A DNA stretch of 64,000 nt from Lingula anatina. Its lineage: Eukaryota > Brachiopoda > Lingulata > Lingulida > Lingulidae. Position 1 is the stretch's first letter; each line of letters starts with the position of its first letter. Under the pieces are notes generated by a model. That model did no database searches. It saw only the letters and a program-made list of their open reading frames with translations, and was not told where the DNA came from. The translations under genes were made by a program, and so were the position numbers. The stretch spans positions 327,152 through 391,151 of the forward strand of contig NW_019775203.1 of assembly GCF_001039355.2 (NCBI RefSeq). Reading direction: 5' to 3'. Below, piece by piece: positions 1-19,000 of the stretch.

Positions 1-186
1 GTTTCACGTTGGCCGTGACGATATGCACGAGCCATGACTTCGAGGTGCATGTGCATACGTCATAGCGTCGCGAAAAGAAAACGCCACAGTCTGCGCACAT
101 AGTGCAACAGACACTGAAACGTCGTTTTCGCTAACGTTACGACTTAAAATTTGACGTTACGCCTTTTTAAGGTCTACTTGAGAAGC

Positions 187-2137
187 ATGACGTTCCATAT
201 GCAACAAGTATCGAAGCCACCGCCTGTGAGACAATTTGAATGGTCTAAACAACTTCTTTTTCCTCAGAAACTGTTTCATGTTGTGAATGATGGATATTTG
301 CTTTATTGGACAGAAGATGGAAAGAAGATTGTCTGCAATGAAGAACTTTTTGAGAGCGAAGTTATGCAAAGATATCCAGGTGAACAAAACATGAATGAAA
401 TCGACTATTATTTCCCTTAGTTGATATAGATTACTCTAGTTTCAAGGTTTCGGAATTAATTCCATCATTTCCTTCTTTTTCCTTATTTACCTGTTTCTTT
501 TATCTTTTTATTCTTCTCATTTACAAGTGCAAGGAAGGCATTTCTGGAATGAATACATTACTGGGACTACAAAATATTACCACGTATAATTAGCATAGCC
601 TAGACCTTTGCCTTTGCTAGGCCCTAGTAAGTTGTCACACGAAACAAATTTTGATAGTCTGTGTTTTTTTATGTCGTCTGCTGCTTGGACGCATGCTAGT
701 CTCGCAGCCAAGGGAAATCTGCCCCGCAGTAAATGCAAAAAAAAAAAAAAAAAAAATGTATAGACTATTTTTCTCTGTTTTGGGAAGATGTTTTGAAAAA
801 AAATCTGTTAGTCATTTTACCTTTCTTAACCCTATACATTTTCAAATAAGATTAAAAGGATAACAACAGTTCATTTTGGCCAAAAAATAAATTTTCCTGG
901 GGTAAATGACAATCTTCTCATACTTACCGATGGTTAATGAATCCATTTCTACATTCAAAGTTAGTCCCTGTTTATTATTATTATTATTATTATTATTTTA
1001 TTTATTTTTTTATTTTTTTTTTTGTTCTTTTCTAAAATTTTATTATTAGGTTACAGAGTATAGCCCTCTATGGTGGTCACGTGGTCCGATTACACACACA
1101 GATTTCAGAATAATTGTTATAACTGCTGTTTTTGTGGTAAAATAGAAAATATTATACTTCTATGAGTTGTTTACAATGTATTTAGGGTTATGAAATATAG
1201 ATCTCATACGAAGAGATTTTACCCCTTTAAGAAAACTTAAATTTTGTTTTTACTAGGATTCGTGCAAATCCGAACATTTGCCAACCTGCGACGACAGCTT
1301 CGGCAGTACGGGTTTGAGTGGAAAGTAAATAATGAAGGCGACATCGAATTCATTCACCCTTCTTTTGTACGCGACCACCCTGAGTTCCTGAATGCCGTTG
1401 TCACCAAGCGAAAGTGTGGCACAACCAGCTCGCTTTCATTCGAGGCCATCGAAGCCGGAGAAACCCTGTCGGATTCCGACCAAGCTCTTGCAAGCAGACC
1501 TGTGAAGAGCCGTCGCCTGCAGCTGTTAAACCAGCAACCTGCCGACGATTGTTTGTCCAAATTTCGGCCTATTGATCCAAAACCTGCAACTGCCACCACG
1601 CCAACCGGTCCTCGGATGTACTACCATCCCTATCAAGCTGCGGCAGGCGATATGCCGTCGCTTCCACAGGCACTGGGGACGCAGAGTGGGGGACCCGTAG
1701 GTCCTTTCAGTGCTCTTCTCAATTCTGATGATTGGAAAATCACTGCACAGTCCATACCCGTACCACAATCACAAAACGCCACAAACACCCAGACAGACGA
1801 GGCCGCCAACGCACATGGGGATAGCGGAGGAAAGGCAATTAGTGGAAGCGCACAGCCCCCTGTGGGAACTCACGGCGGGAATATTCCGCCTGGGGGATGG
1901 TGGCCTCACCCACAAATTGGAATGTATCCTCCGCCACCAACGTGGGCTCCAGCGCTTAATCCGTGCTGGCCATACCCCCCTCCTCTACGGCACATGTCAC
2001 CGATGAAGGTCCCGCCTGTAATGTATTGGAATGATGAAGCTAAGACCAAGGAGTCTAGTACACAAACTGACTTTGCCGTGCCACCAGAAGGCTTTTTTCC
2101 GCTTACGCATGCAGCAACGTTAACGGGAGAATTATGA
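187..2137 (+). CDS. Heat-shock-factor-type DNA-binding protein (two exons)
   Basis: The gene joins 187..379 and 1257..2137 (357 aa). The exon 1 donor follows ATATCCAG and the exon 2 acceptor is TTTACTAG. The G at 379 plus GA rebuilds a Gly codon, so the frame is continuous. Residues about 20-115 match an HSF winged-helix domain. FPQKLFHVVND is the first helix; the recognition region reads FANLRRQLRQYGFEWK, where classical HSFs have SFVRQLNMYGF; FIHPSFVRDHPEFL is the strand and last helix. HSFs bind nGAAn repeats in the nucleus. The rest is low complexity, rich in Pro, Gly and Trp, with QTDEAA and STQTDFA motifs. I see no HR-A/B heptad coiled coil, so it resembles the divergent HSF5/HSFY/HSFX type more than HSF1. 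The ATG at 187 has A at -3; the ATG at 199 is an alternative start. The family call is firm; the subfamily is not. Confidence 0.8.
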
Positions 2138-2236
2138 AAAGTGAGATTAACATGAGGTGTAAGATGACTGTTTAATAATATAAACATGGGGTGTAGGCTG
2201 ACTGTTCAATTCTTGAAATCGTATCCGCAATAACCG

Positions 2237-2242
2237 AATAAA
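2237..2242 (+). promoter_or_regulatory. Poly(A) signal of the HSF-like gene
   Basis: AATAAA lies 100 bases after the stop codon of the HSF-like gene, in an AT-rich stretch. It is the first canonical hexamer after the stop. Confidence 0.5.
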
Positions 2243-3560
2243 AAGAATAATAGAAAAGATTTTTATCGAAATTAAAATGTTGGACGTGAGGTCATTTAAT
2301 AACTGGACTTTTCGTTAGTTCCCCTTATGCGTTTTCTTTTCATTAAATGGATCTCTTTTTAAAAGAATTAAGTTCTGGTTAAAGTGAGGATGTATCTATG
2401 AAAAATTATCAAGAATTATATCAACATCTCTGTTTGATCTAGTGTATTTTTGTACATTATGCAAATCAATAATATATAATTCACATAAAGAGCAATTTTT
2501 CCTGTCTTTCTTGTGTGAAAAAAGATATAGTCTAATTTGGATTAAATAACCAGCTTGCAAAACCAAACGCTTCTCTTTTTCCTAATATATTGTGTAGAAT
2601 GTAAGCATGCCCAAGGAATATTGGCTGACCTGAAAAAGGGACAATGAGGAAATCCGTTCTATGTAGGGCCTTAGTGTCGTGCTTTCCCGTGTCGACCGAG
2701 CTTTGATTGGATTCAATCCTGTACTGAAAATTGAAAGCAACCGCATACTGTTAAAACAGTTCAACCGTTTTCTCCTATTTTTCCTCTAAATACCCTTAGC
2801 TTTCCAATATAGTGTTAATATTTGATAAAACCATGACAAACGACAAATTTTCCTTTCTTTAAATTTACCGCACTAATCTAATTTCAACGTATTATTAGTC
2901 ACTTTCTAGTTTTGTTTTCATTCATAACCGCTCAGCATAACGAAACGAGATTCCGTTATTATTTTTGCCTTGAAAAAGGGCGTGGATAAGAAGTTTATAA
3001 CATCCCTCCTATTGTGTTGTTTTTTTAAGTAGGCTGAAGTATTTTAGGTTGGAAAACTGGTTTGGCATAGTGACGTCAGCGTGAATGGTTGGTTTCATCT
3101 GAGGGTGATCGAAATGCAACATAACCAAAGAAGCAACAACGTCAAAACGTGCGCAGAAAAAGCACTAACATTTTGCTCTCGGTGCACAACATATTTTGAT
3201 ATTACGATGTTAAGGAAAAATATTGTCATGCTTGCCTTGAATAGTTTTCCCTCTTCCAATAAAGAACAAATGTAGATGGGTTGATTGATCGATCCATTCA
3301 ATATTCACCTGTTACTTTTACCTTAACTCAATTGGTATAACAGCCATGTTATTGAACTGCATTTTTGCATTTTTTTTCTATCAGTAGTGAAAGTAACTAT
3401 ATATCTTACCTCAGTGAGTGAGGTGTAAGTTTTAACCACACCCTCAGGCACCTCACCTGACCTGACGCGTAAACTGAGCTCATGGTGACATGATTGTACA
3501 CATACAGGTGCACTATTATCGACATTGCCATACGTGATCAGTAGATTCCCTATGTCCAAC
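2243..3560. other. Intergenic region upstream of the membrane-protein gene
   Basis: No coding exon is recognisable on either strand; the short open frames here lack family resemblance and plausible splice context. A perfect CRE palindrome, TGACGTCA, lies at 3071-3078, about 490 bases before the next start codon, and could be a promoter element. It may also be chance. Confidence 0.4.
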
Positions 3561-11867
<8,307 letters not shown>

Positions 11868-11890
11868 TGACAATGATGTTATTGGTGTTC

Positions 11891-11896
11891 AATAAA
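11891..11896 (+). promoter_or_regulatory. Poly(A) signal of the helical-repeat membrane-protein gene
   Basis: AATAAA lies 24 bases after the stop codon of the membrane-protein gene. It is a good candidate for the 3' end signal. Confidence 0.6.
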
Positions 11897-14105
11897 GATT
11901 AAAGAGTGCGCTTTTCTGCTTATATGTAATTCTTAGAGATACAATTGACAAGTTTACACTTGCCAAGAATGAAGCGTTAATGTGGTGCCTTGGGCGTTAG
12001 TTGCAGCAGTATTGCATTCGGTCGTGGTCATTTATTAATCGGAAATATACCTAAAACAGCAATTTCACTATTTTGGACCGATTACGTAGGACCGTCTATA
12101 ACTACGTTCCGGTATCCGTTACCTTCGACAATCTAAACATTACGAGAAACAGTACGAGAAAGGTAAATAAGTCATCGTAGTGGAAAATTTAAAAGCATCC
12201 GACAGAACCGTCAGATTGGCTACTATTTAAAACATATTATAAGAGAAAGAGATGTGAACAGATGGGAAGTGTTAAATTGCTATTTTTATGTGGCAAGGAT
12301 GGGCCTCTCAAGAACTTGAACTTCCGTTTTCATTGGTTTTAACCCATTAGAATATTCTCTTTTAAATATTAAAAACTTGATATTGACTGTGAATTTTAAA
12401 TGCCGCTAATCCATGGGAATTTGAAGGTTGCAGGCTAAATATACTTATAAGTAAAATAATAGGCCTATTTAAGGAAAATGTACATCCCTGAAAAATATAC
12501 ATAATTGAATTGCTTGATTGCTTTCAATAGAAATCTTGTAAAATCCTGGAAATATTGTTAAAACATTATTAAAGAATAAATGAAGTATAGGTGTTTTGCC
12601 TTTTACTTTTTTGAAAGATGCAAAAAGCCAGTTGTTTATAATTCATCAGTAGCACGTTGATTTTAATTGGACTGGGAATTTTGCAATAGTCAAAGTGGCA
12701 TCATTTTAAATGCGATCGTCGTTCTTCTATAAATTTGTACACAATTCATGTCGAACAATACAAGGAGTATTTGTGCAAAATAAACGAGGCCATAATTGTT
12801 GAGGGCAATAACGTCAACATTTTTTGTGACAATATAAACACTGGTTGAAAAGTGCAACTGTAGGAGTAACTTACGTTCGATACAAGCCTGGCCATATCTG
12901 ATCTGCTCCCAACTATAAAGCTCATAGTACAGTGTACACAATATGAATAAAATGCCATGAAAAAATCAAGCAGGGTCCTAACATTTTCAAATTGGTGAAT
13001 TCAGTTTGAGAAGTGGGTATAATCAATGATCCAGAGAGATGCTTTGCTATAATGCTAGCAACGGAAAATCCTAAGATCACCCGAAAAATTGGAACTACGT
13101 ATATACATACTGTAAGAAAAAATTGTATTTTTAAACCTGAAAATATGCATGATTTCTCACGAATTAACAATTATCTGAATTCTTCACGTTTTTATTCGTG
13201 TTCGTAGTATGTAAGGTGCCTCTGGACATTTCTACCAGTACAGGCTGTCTAAAAACAAACTTGAAAGATTTTAACCATCTAAAAATGCAATTATTCCCAC
13301 CATTTTTTTCTCTTTTTGTTGTGACAATGTTGAGCAGCATGTTCGCTCCAATGTTGTTTTCGTCTGTGTAAACCGACCATGATCAAACATAAAACCTTAA
13401 TTCTTTCTCATTCTGTCGTCATTTGTATCGTTACTAAGAAAGAGAACGCAAGATAAGTTGAATCACGCCTATTAAAATAATCTTTATTATTATGAACATA
13501 TTCAAGGACATAATCTCGAGGCTGACAGCTTTTTTTCTTTCAACACTTGTATCTAGTTTTCAGATACAACACACAAAAGAATGTTTCAAATATGATATGC
13601 CCACTTGAATAAAAGAAGAAAAAAAACAAGAACACGGAATTCTTTAGTAAAAATGTGAAACATTTCCAGCTTTTGATTTGTTACATGTAACTGTCGTCAA
13701 GATGAAATACACAGGTAGGTATACTAGAAAATACATGGATTTTTTTAAAGTTTATTTTCTACTCCAGATGGGTATGGGAACTAAGTAAATGGACAAATAA
13801 ACTATATAAATGCTCGAGTAACCTATCTAAAGTTTTGAAAGATGTTTTTTCTCAATATGAAACACGCCAGTTGGCAAATATTTTCTAAGCATCTTTTTCG
13901 GGAAATCCAATCGAATGTAGGGTAACATTTTAATTTTTTCACAAACAAGTACTTCATTTTGACTCAAAAAAAATTGCAGGTATTAAGAAAAAACTTTTCA
14001 GTGTGGAATCTACAAACAGATTTCCGCAAGTCCATTTCGCAAGTAAAAGATATATTTGCTGACATACTGGTCATCGAAATTTCATCTATATTTTCACGTT
14101 TTCAT
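11897..14105. other. Gene-free intergenic stretch
   Basis: AT-rich sequence between convergent genes. The short open frames are not supported by splice signals or family motifs. I see no RNA gene or mobile element. Confidence 0.5.
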
Positions 14106-14919
14106 TTACCCGGACGGACATCTACAAGGTCGATTCCGCATGTCAATCTCGCAGATAAAGTGGTAGCTGCTGCCACAGTTTTCGTCTGCCCATTGCCAGT
14201 TGTAGGCAGGCCAGAAAGCCACGCACTGTGCGCCGCCACTGTTTGGCTGAGAACTCTGAAAGTCTGAGAACTGCCAGTTTCGGTATCGCTTGGAGATATA
14301 CTGCCATCCTGAGTTGTCTGCATTGTGGTCGTAACCGTCGATATACCAGAAATTATCAGTGTAAGCTGGAAAATAAGTTAAGTGTAATAGGCTGGATAAT
14401 TATAACATGGAGTGTGCTAATGATGATGACATCGAAGAAAATCACAGTGACGGCTTAAAAATATGAAGGTAAGAAAAGCATTGTTTTTTTTTCAAGACGT
14501 ATCTTTCGGTTTTATTGGAAAATTCTCAGGGAAAGTTGGCAGCAAAAACTGTCCTGTACCTTAATTGATGTCTGCGGACATCACCTGATTCTAACTGCCA
14601 TGTTTCCTTTTTTCTCATTCTATTCATTCACTCAAGAAAAATTCATTCACCCCCCCCCACACACACACACACATGGCAACGCGCGCTCGCACAAGCACGT
14701 AGAACACGATCAGTGGTACTCCACACACAAACTTACAGGGATTGTCGCGGACCGTTTGTTTCAGCATCTCGTTTTCGGCAGAATCTTCGATCACGGCAAT
14801 ATCAGAACCGGGATAATCGGCCTGACACGCCGTACGGGAGGCAGCAAACGTCTTCAAACTTGTATCAAATCTGTAGCAAGAACATCGCCAGAGAAAATAC
14901 CCGCTGGGGCACTGACAAA
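14106..14919 (-). CDS. C-type lectin domain, 3' exons (5' end not found)
   Basis: Two minus-strand exons, 14737..14919 and 14106..14365, encode one C-type lectin domain of about 145 residues. Both have AG acceptors in phase 1. The domain opens with CQCPSGYFLW and CYRFDTS; the helix region has AASRTACQADYPGS. The ligand region has QPN in SSQPNSGGAQC and a WADENC motif, and the domain closes with YHFICEI. QPN is a variant of the EPN/QPD sugar-specificity triplet, so calcium-dependent glycan binding is possible. The protein stops at TAA after CRCPSG. No signal-peptide exon is visible between 14919 and 16040, so this is a 5'-truncated gene, an alternative 3' module of the larger lectin gene at 16041-20874, or a gene with a missed short exon. 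Confidence 0.75.
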
Positions 14920-15035
14920 CTGGAATGAGATGAACGCCTTACTATACTCAGAAGATGAAATGGTGTAGCCACGTTTATTAAAAATAGACTATTATTAGTG
15001 GTATCACGAACCATTATCCAGGAGACACTATCACT

Positions 15036-15036
15036 N
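15036..15036. other. Ambiguous base (N)
   Basis: The only N in the window, in TATCACTNACGTGG. It lies between the orphan FTSJ1 exon and the truncated lectin, so it may mark a weak assembly point. Confidence 0.95.
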
Positions 15037-15198
15037 ACGTGGTAGCGGTATGTAAAATGTAATTTTTTGTCCAAGTTACGCGTAGGCAAGCTGTGCAATA
15101 GTCAACAGACATACCGAAGAAGCTATTCTCTTTTAAGACTGAGTGCAATTTTAAAGATCCGACGCATGAGAAAGAGATAATTTGACTGGTTTAACTGC

Positions 15199-15392
15199 GT
15201 GATGGGTCGTTCTTCGAAAGACAAGAGAGATGTGTATTACAGACTGGCCAAGGAAGAAGGATGGCGAGCAAGAAGTGCTTTTAAATTGCTGCAGATTAAT
15301 GATGAATTTCACCTCTTTGAGGGCGTTAAGAAAGTTGTGGATTTGTGTGCTGCTCCTGGAAGCTGGAGTCAAGTTTTATCGAAGAAATTAAG
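15199..15392 (+). CDS. FTSJ1: Orphan first exon of the tRNA 2'-O-methyltransferase FTSJ1/TRM7
   Basis: An ATG at 15199 opens [20 protein letters not shown] and runs to SQVLSKKLR, ending at a consensus donor (AAG|GTAATA). It is a near-exact match to the FTSJ1/TRM7 N-terminus. It includes the catalytic Lys of the SAFKL motif and the SAM-binding [13 protein letters not shown] loop. FTSJ1 methylates the 2'-OH of residues 32 and 34 in the tRNA anticodon loop. Only about the first 65 residues are here. I find no exon for the rest (the DGAPDVTG-type motif and the second catalytic half) on the plus strand downstream, where minus-strand lectin exons begin at 16041. The intact donor argues against a processed pseudogene. 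It is either a partial duplication or an assembly join. Confidence 0.8.
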
Positions 15393-16040
15393 GTAATAAA
15401 ACCCCGCTAGACATAATTGTCGAACTCAGTCATGGTGGATTGAGGGGCTCTTAGAAGGGGGGGGGGGTTCCTCACTTACTTATTTTCTGGTTCCACCAAT
15501 GCTTCATTTTTATAATTTTATTTCTGAGCACCCGAGAAATTATTGTTGAAATTTACATTGCAATAATAAGTTTTACTCAATGTTAAACTTCATTCTTTTA
15601 AATTATTTTTATTATTATATATATTTTTGGTATTCATTTATAAGTAATATATTGGTATTCAGTGTTGCTAAAGTATCTAATATTCCTATTCCTAACTATA
15701 TCTAACCTCCCCCCCCCCCCACACACACACACACAATTACTGAATGGACTATGTATTAGCTTGATAGATAATGATAATAATATAATAAAAGTACAGTATA
15801 TAATCATCCTAATTATCACTGTCTTTCTTTTGAATGTCGTTGCACTGAATTGTGGAAATAATCGAAATATAAAAAAAAGTCTGCCAAAAAGACAACATTC
15901 GATTGCACGCAGTACGGCAAAATTTGGTGTGAAACATGAAATGTGACTATCGAAAACAAGCACACATACAAAACCTAGCATCAAAATAAGTAAATAAAAA
16001 ACAAACATCCAAACACTCAAATGAAGAAAGAAAAGAAAAA

Positions 16041-19000
16041 TTAGCAGCAATTACGTGTAGCATTATTCTCTCTGCAGGCAGTGTATGCCACGCGGTCTCC
16101 ACTCATGGCTCCTGCAGTATATGATAAAGCTGCTGCCGATCCGGACAGTGAAGCGACACACTTCTGGACCCCGCACTGGTGAAAACCAAAGGTGTTTCCA
16201 TTGGTTCCTCCGCTCGCTGAGTTGATACCGAAGGCGGAATTTACCAATGAAGCGATGTTGGAGGATGGATTGCAGCTAAGGGTGTCGCGTATGTTGATGT
16301 CATCGTTGTAGTCTGATTCACACCTGATGAAAATATACATAATATGTAAAAAGTGTATTTTGTTCACATCTTAGGCCTACTTATGTTATTCTTAATAAAA
16401 CCTTTACATTAGTTTCGTATCAAATGCAATGGCGACCTAAACAAATTATTTGTTGACTATTAGGGTATAAAAAGCAAATTTTAAAAGAAGTTACTAGCTA
16501 GTAAGTATATGAAGTTGACAGTATAATCTTACTAAACTACCGGGTTAAAAGAATGCATAATGCATATGGTTAAACACAAACGCAAAACAGAACTCGATCA
16601 AAACAAAAACAGAAGTAACCTTAAATATTCCGTGCTGGAGGTAGTGATATGCGGCCTGGAACACCCAGTGGGGGAAAAGGGCCCCAAGAAACTGCAGAGG
16701 TTTTTGTATTCCGTGCAACAGTCTCCACTGGAGCACATGCCGTCTTCGGGGAGGAGGACCTTCACCGCCAGGAAGTCGTAGTTGCCGTACGTGGTGCGCA
16801 TAGTATCCAGAACCTTGAAGGAGGTTGGGTTGGTGCCTGAAAAAAAGTATGCGGATAACATAGGCTGCGCTTATGGGAGTGGAGTGTCGTTTATGAAAAG
16901 ATGGAACGTGTATCCGTTGCACTCCTTTCACCATTTTTCTTTTTAGCAAAAGAGCCTACATATATTTGGGTCTGAAAAAACAAATACGAAAGTAGAAATC
17001 TTTGGAGATTTTCAAGATTTAAAAAATTCTCAACCCTTTCTTCTCCTTTGAAATGTCATTTTGATAAACTCACCAAGTTGAAAATAACACAAAGCAACAG
17101 AAAAAACTGTGAAATCATGTGGGAAAGACTATACGAAAAAAATCATTATCATTTGTTTACTTTACATATGAAGTAGCCTCTATGATTTTAATGAAGAGAA
17201 AAATAAAGGTTAGGTACGACGACGCCGGGCGGTCGCCGCTACAAATCGTTGTGATTTTATGTTAATGTGAGAAATGATAGATGATCACCACATCATAAAA
17301 TATTGATAAAGAGTGTTGTCAATTAGTCATGAAGCCGAGTTTGATTACAGTATTCTTGTCTCAAGATGCCTGAAAATTCACAGCACTGTATCATCTCTTA
17401 TGTCTCCTTCAGCTCCAGCGACTGACATAATTGTTGGTGATCATTACTACATCACACGAGAAAACAGTGCAGAGACAGGACTAGCACAGTTATAAAATCA
17501 ATACCTTTTCCTGCCTATATGAAAAAGGAAAAAGGAAATCCTTTGTACTGACGGTCGATTCAGGCATTTTAATTTTTCTGTCACCACATTCCTCTTGAAA
17601 TGGTAAAATTTGCATTCAGCACACTATTTGTTATCTGCACCAGGCCGTTACTGTTTAACTTCGACTTCGCGATCTATAGGAGAGCATTAGCAGGCGTCGA
17701 ATATTTTTTACCTTTTTTTTTTGGAATGCACGGAGAAATTTTTTTTGTGTGCCTCAAAGGGAAACTTTTGAGGTAGTACTGGGGTTCAACCCGTCCATTT
17801 TAGCTGCCTGTGTTTAAGTTTAGAAAGAAAAAATGGTCAGCTACTAAGTTGGCGGAAGACATTTACCTCTCATTTTCTACCAAGTGTGTGCAATGCACTT
17901 GCAAGTGACGTGCAATCTTGTCGAATCGTAGAACAAATTTAGCCTTATTCTCCGTTATAGAAGATGCAGCATTTGCCTTCATGCTGGTCCTAAAAGCAGC
18001 CTTTGAATTTTTAAAAAAATTTTCTCCTATTAAGAAAAAAAAAGGAAGAACAAAACGCTTACGTCTGTCTATCTCGCAGATGAAGCGCGAGTTCTGTCCG
18101 TTGCAGGCAAATTCATGCCAGTAGCCGCCTGGCCATCTGTCGGTGGTGCTGAGCTTGGCACAGTTTCTGTTATCGTCAAGGTGGTTAGGTCCAGCCGTGG
18201 CGCTCTCCCAGTTCGTATAGCCTGAAATATACACAGGGTACTGAGGAAGATTTTTTTTAAAAAAAATTTATCTAATTTTTTTCTCAATGTGGATGTGACC
18301 ACCCCTGCGAAAATTTGTCTCATTTAACGCTCACTTACGGTTCTCAATCTGTCCTAGAACATAATGTTTTTCTCTGTTACCGAAAAATGTTCTTAATCTG
18401 TTAAGGGACATTCTGAAGGACTTCCCAAAAACATTTCTCGAATGTTACATTCATTACAGGACAACATTAGAACTATGAATAAATACACCAAATGTTTTAA
18501 AATAGATTGAAAACTGTAAGTGAACGTTAAATGAGACAAATTTTCGCAGGGGCAAAGACAGTTATAATAAGACAGCGAACAATATTGTTTGACCAAAATC
18601 ACGGTCGTTTAGCTAGGGGAAGTCACAGTATCCGTTCACATTCACGCCGAGGAGAACGACATTCCCCCCTCCCCCCCCCACCCCCACCCACCCACCCACC
18701 CAACTAAAGGTCTACCCAAAAACAACTTCGACACAGTCCGCCAATCTGAATGAATCCATACCCTGAAATAGAGGTGATTTGGACTTGGTTTCATTAAGAC
18801 TTGTTACCTACCTGACTCCAGTGACGAACCCTGGCCGTACCACACCCACACTCTCTCCATATACTCGTCATTGGCTCCAATAGTGAAACCATGTGAGATA
18901 CTACTGGGATCGTAATGCTCTGCGAAAAAAATAGAACTAATTCGTAAGAAGCTATTTGTGTTAAGATATAATTATGGTATATTATATTACATTAGTTAAA

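Noticed and set aside
1906-2187. 93-residue minus-strand open frame
   Set aside because: It is antisense to the Pro-rich tail of the HSF-like gene.
15634-16050. 138-residue minus-strand open frame with hydrophobic start, considered as a signal-peptide exon for the truncated lectin
   Set aside because: It is Leu/Phe-rich from AT-rich intron sequence, overlaps a poly-C/CA repeat, and has no suitable donor in phase 1.
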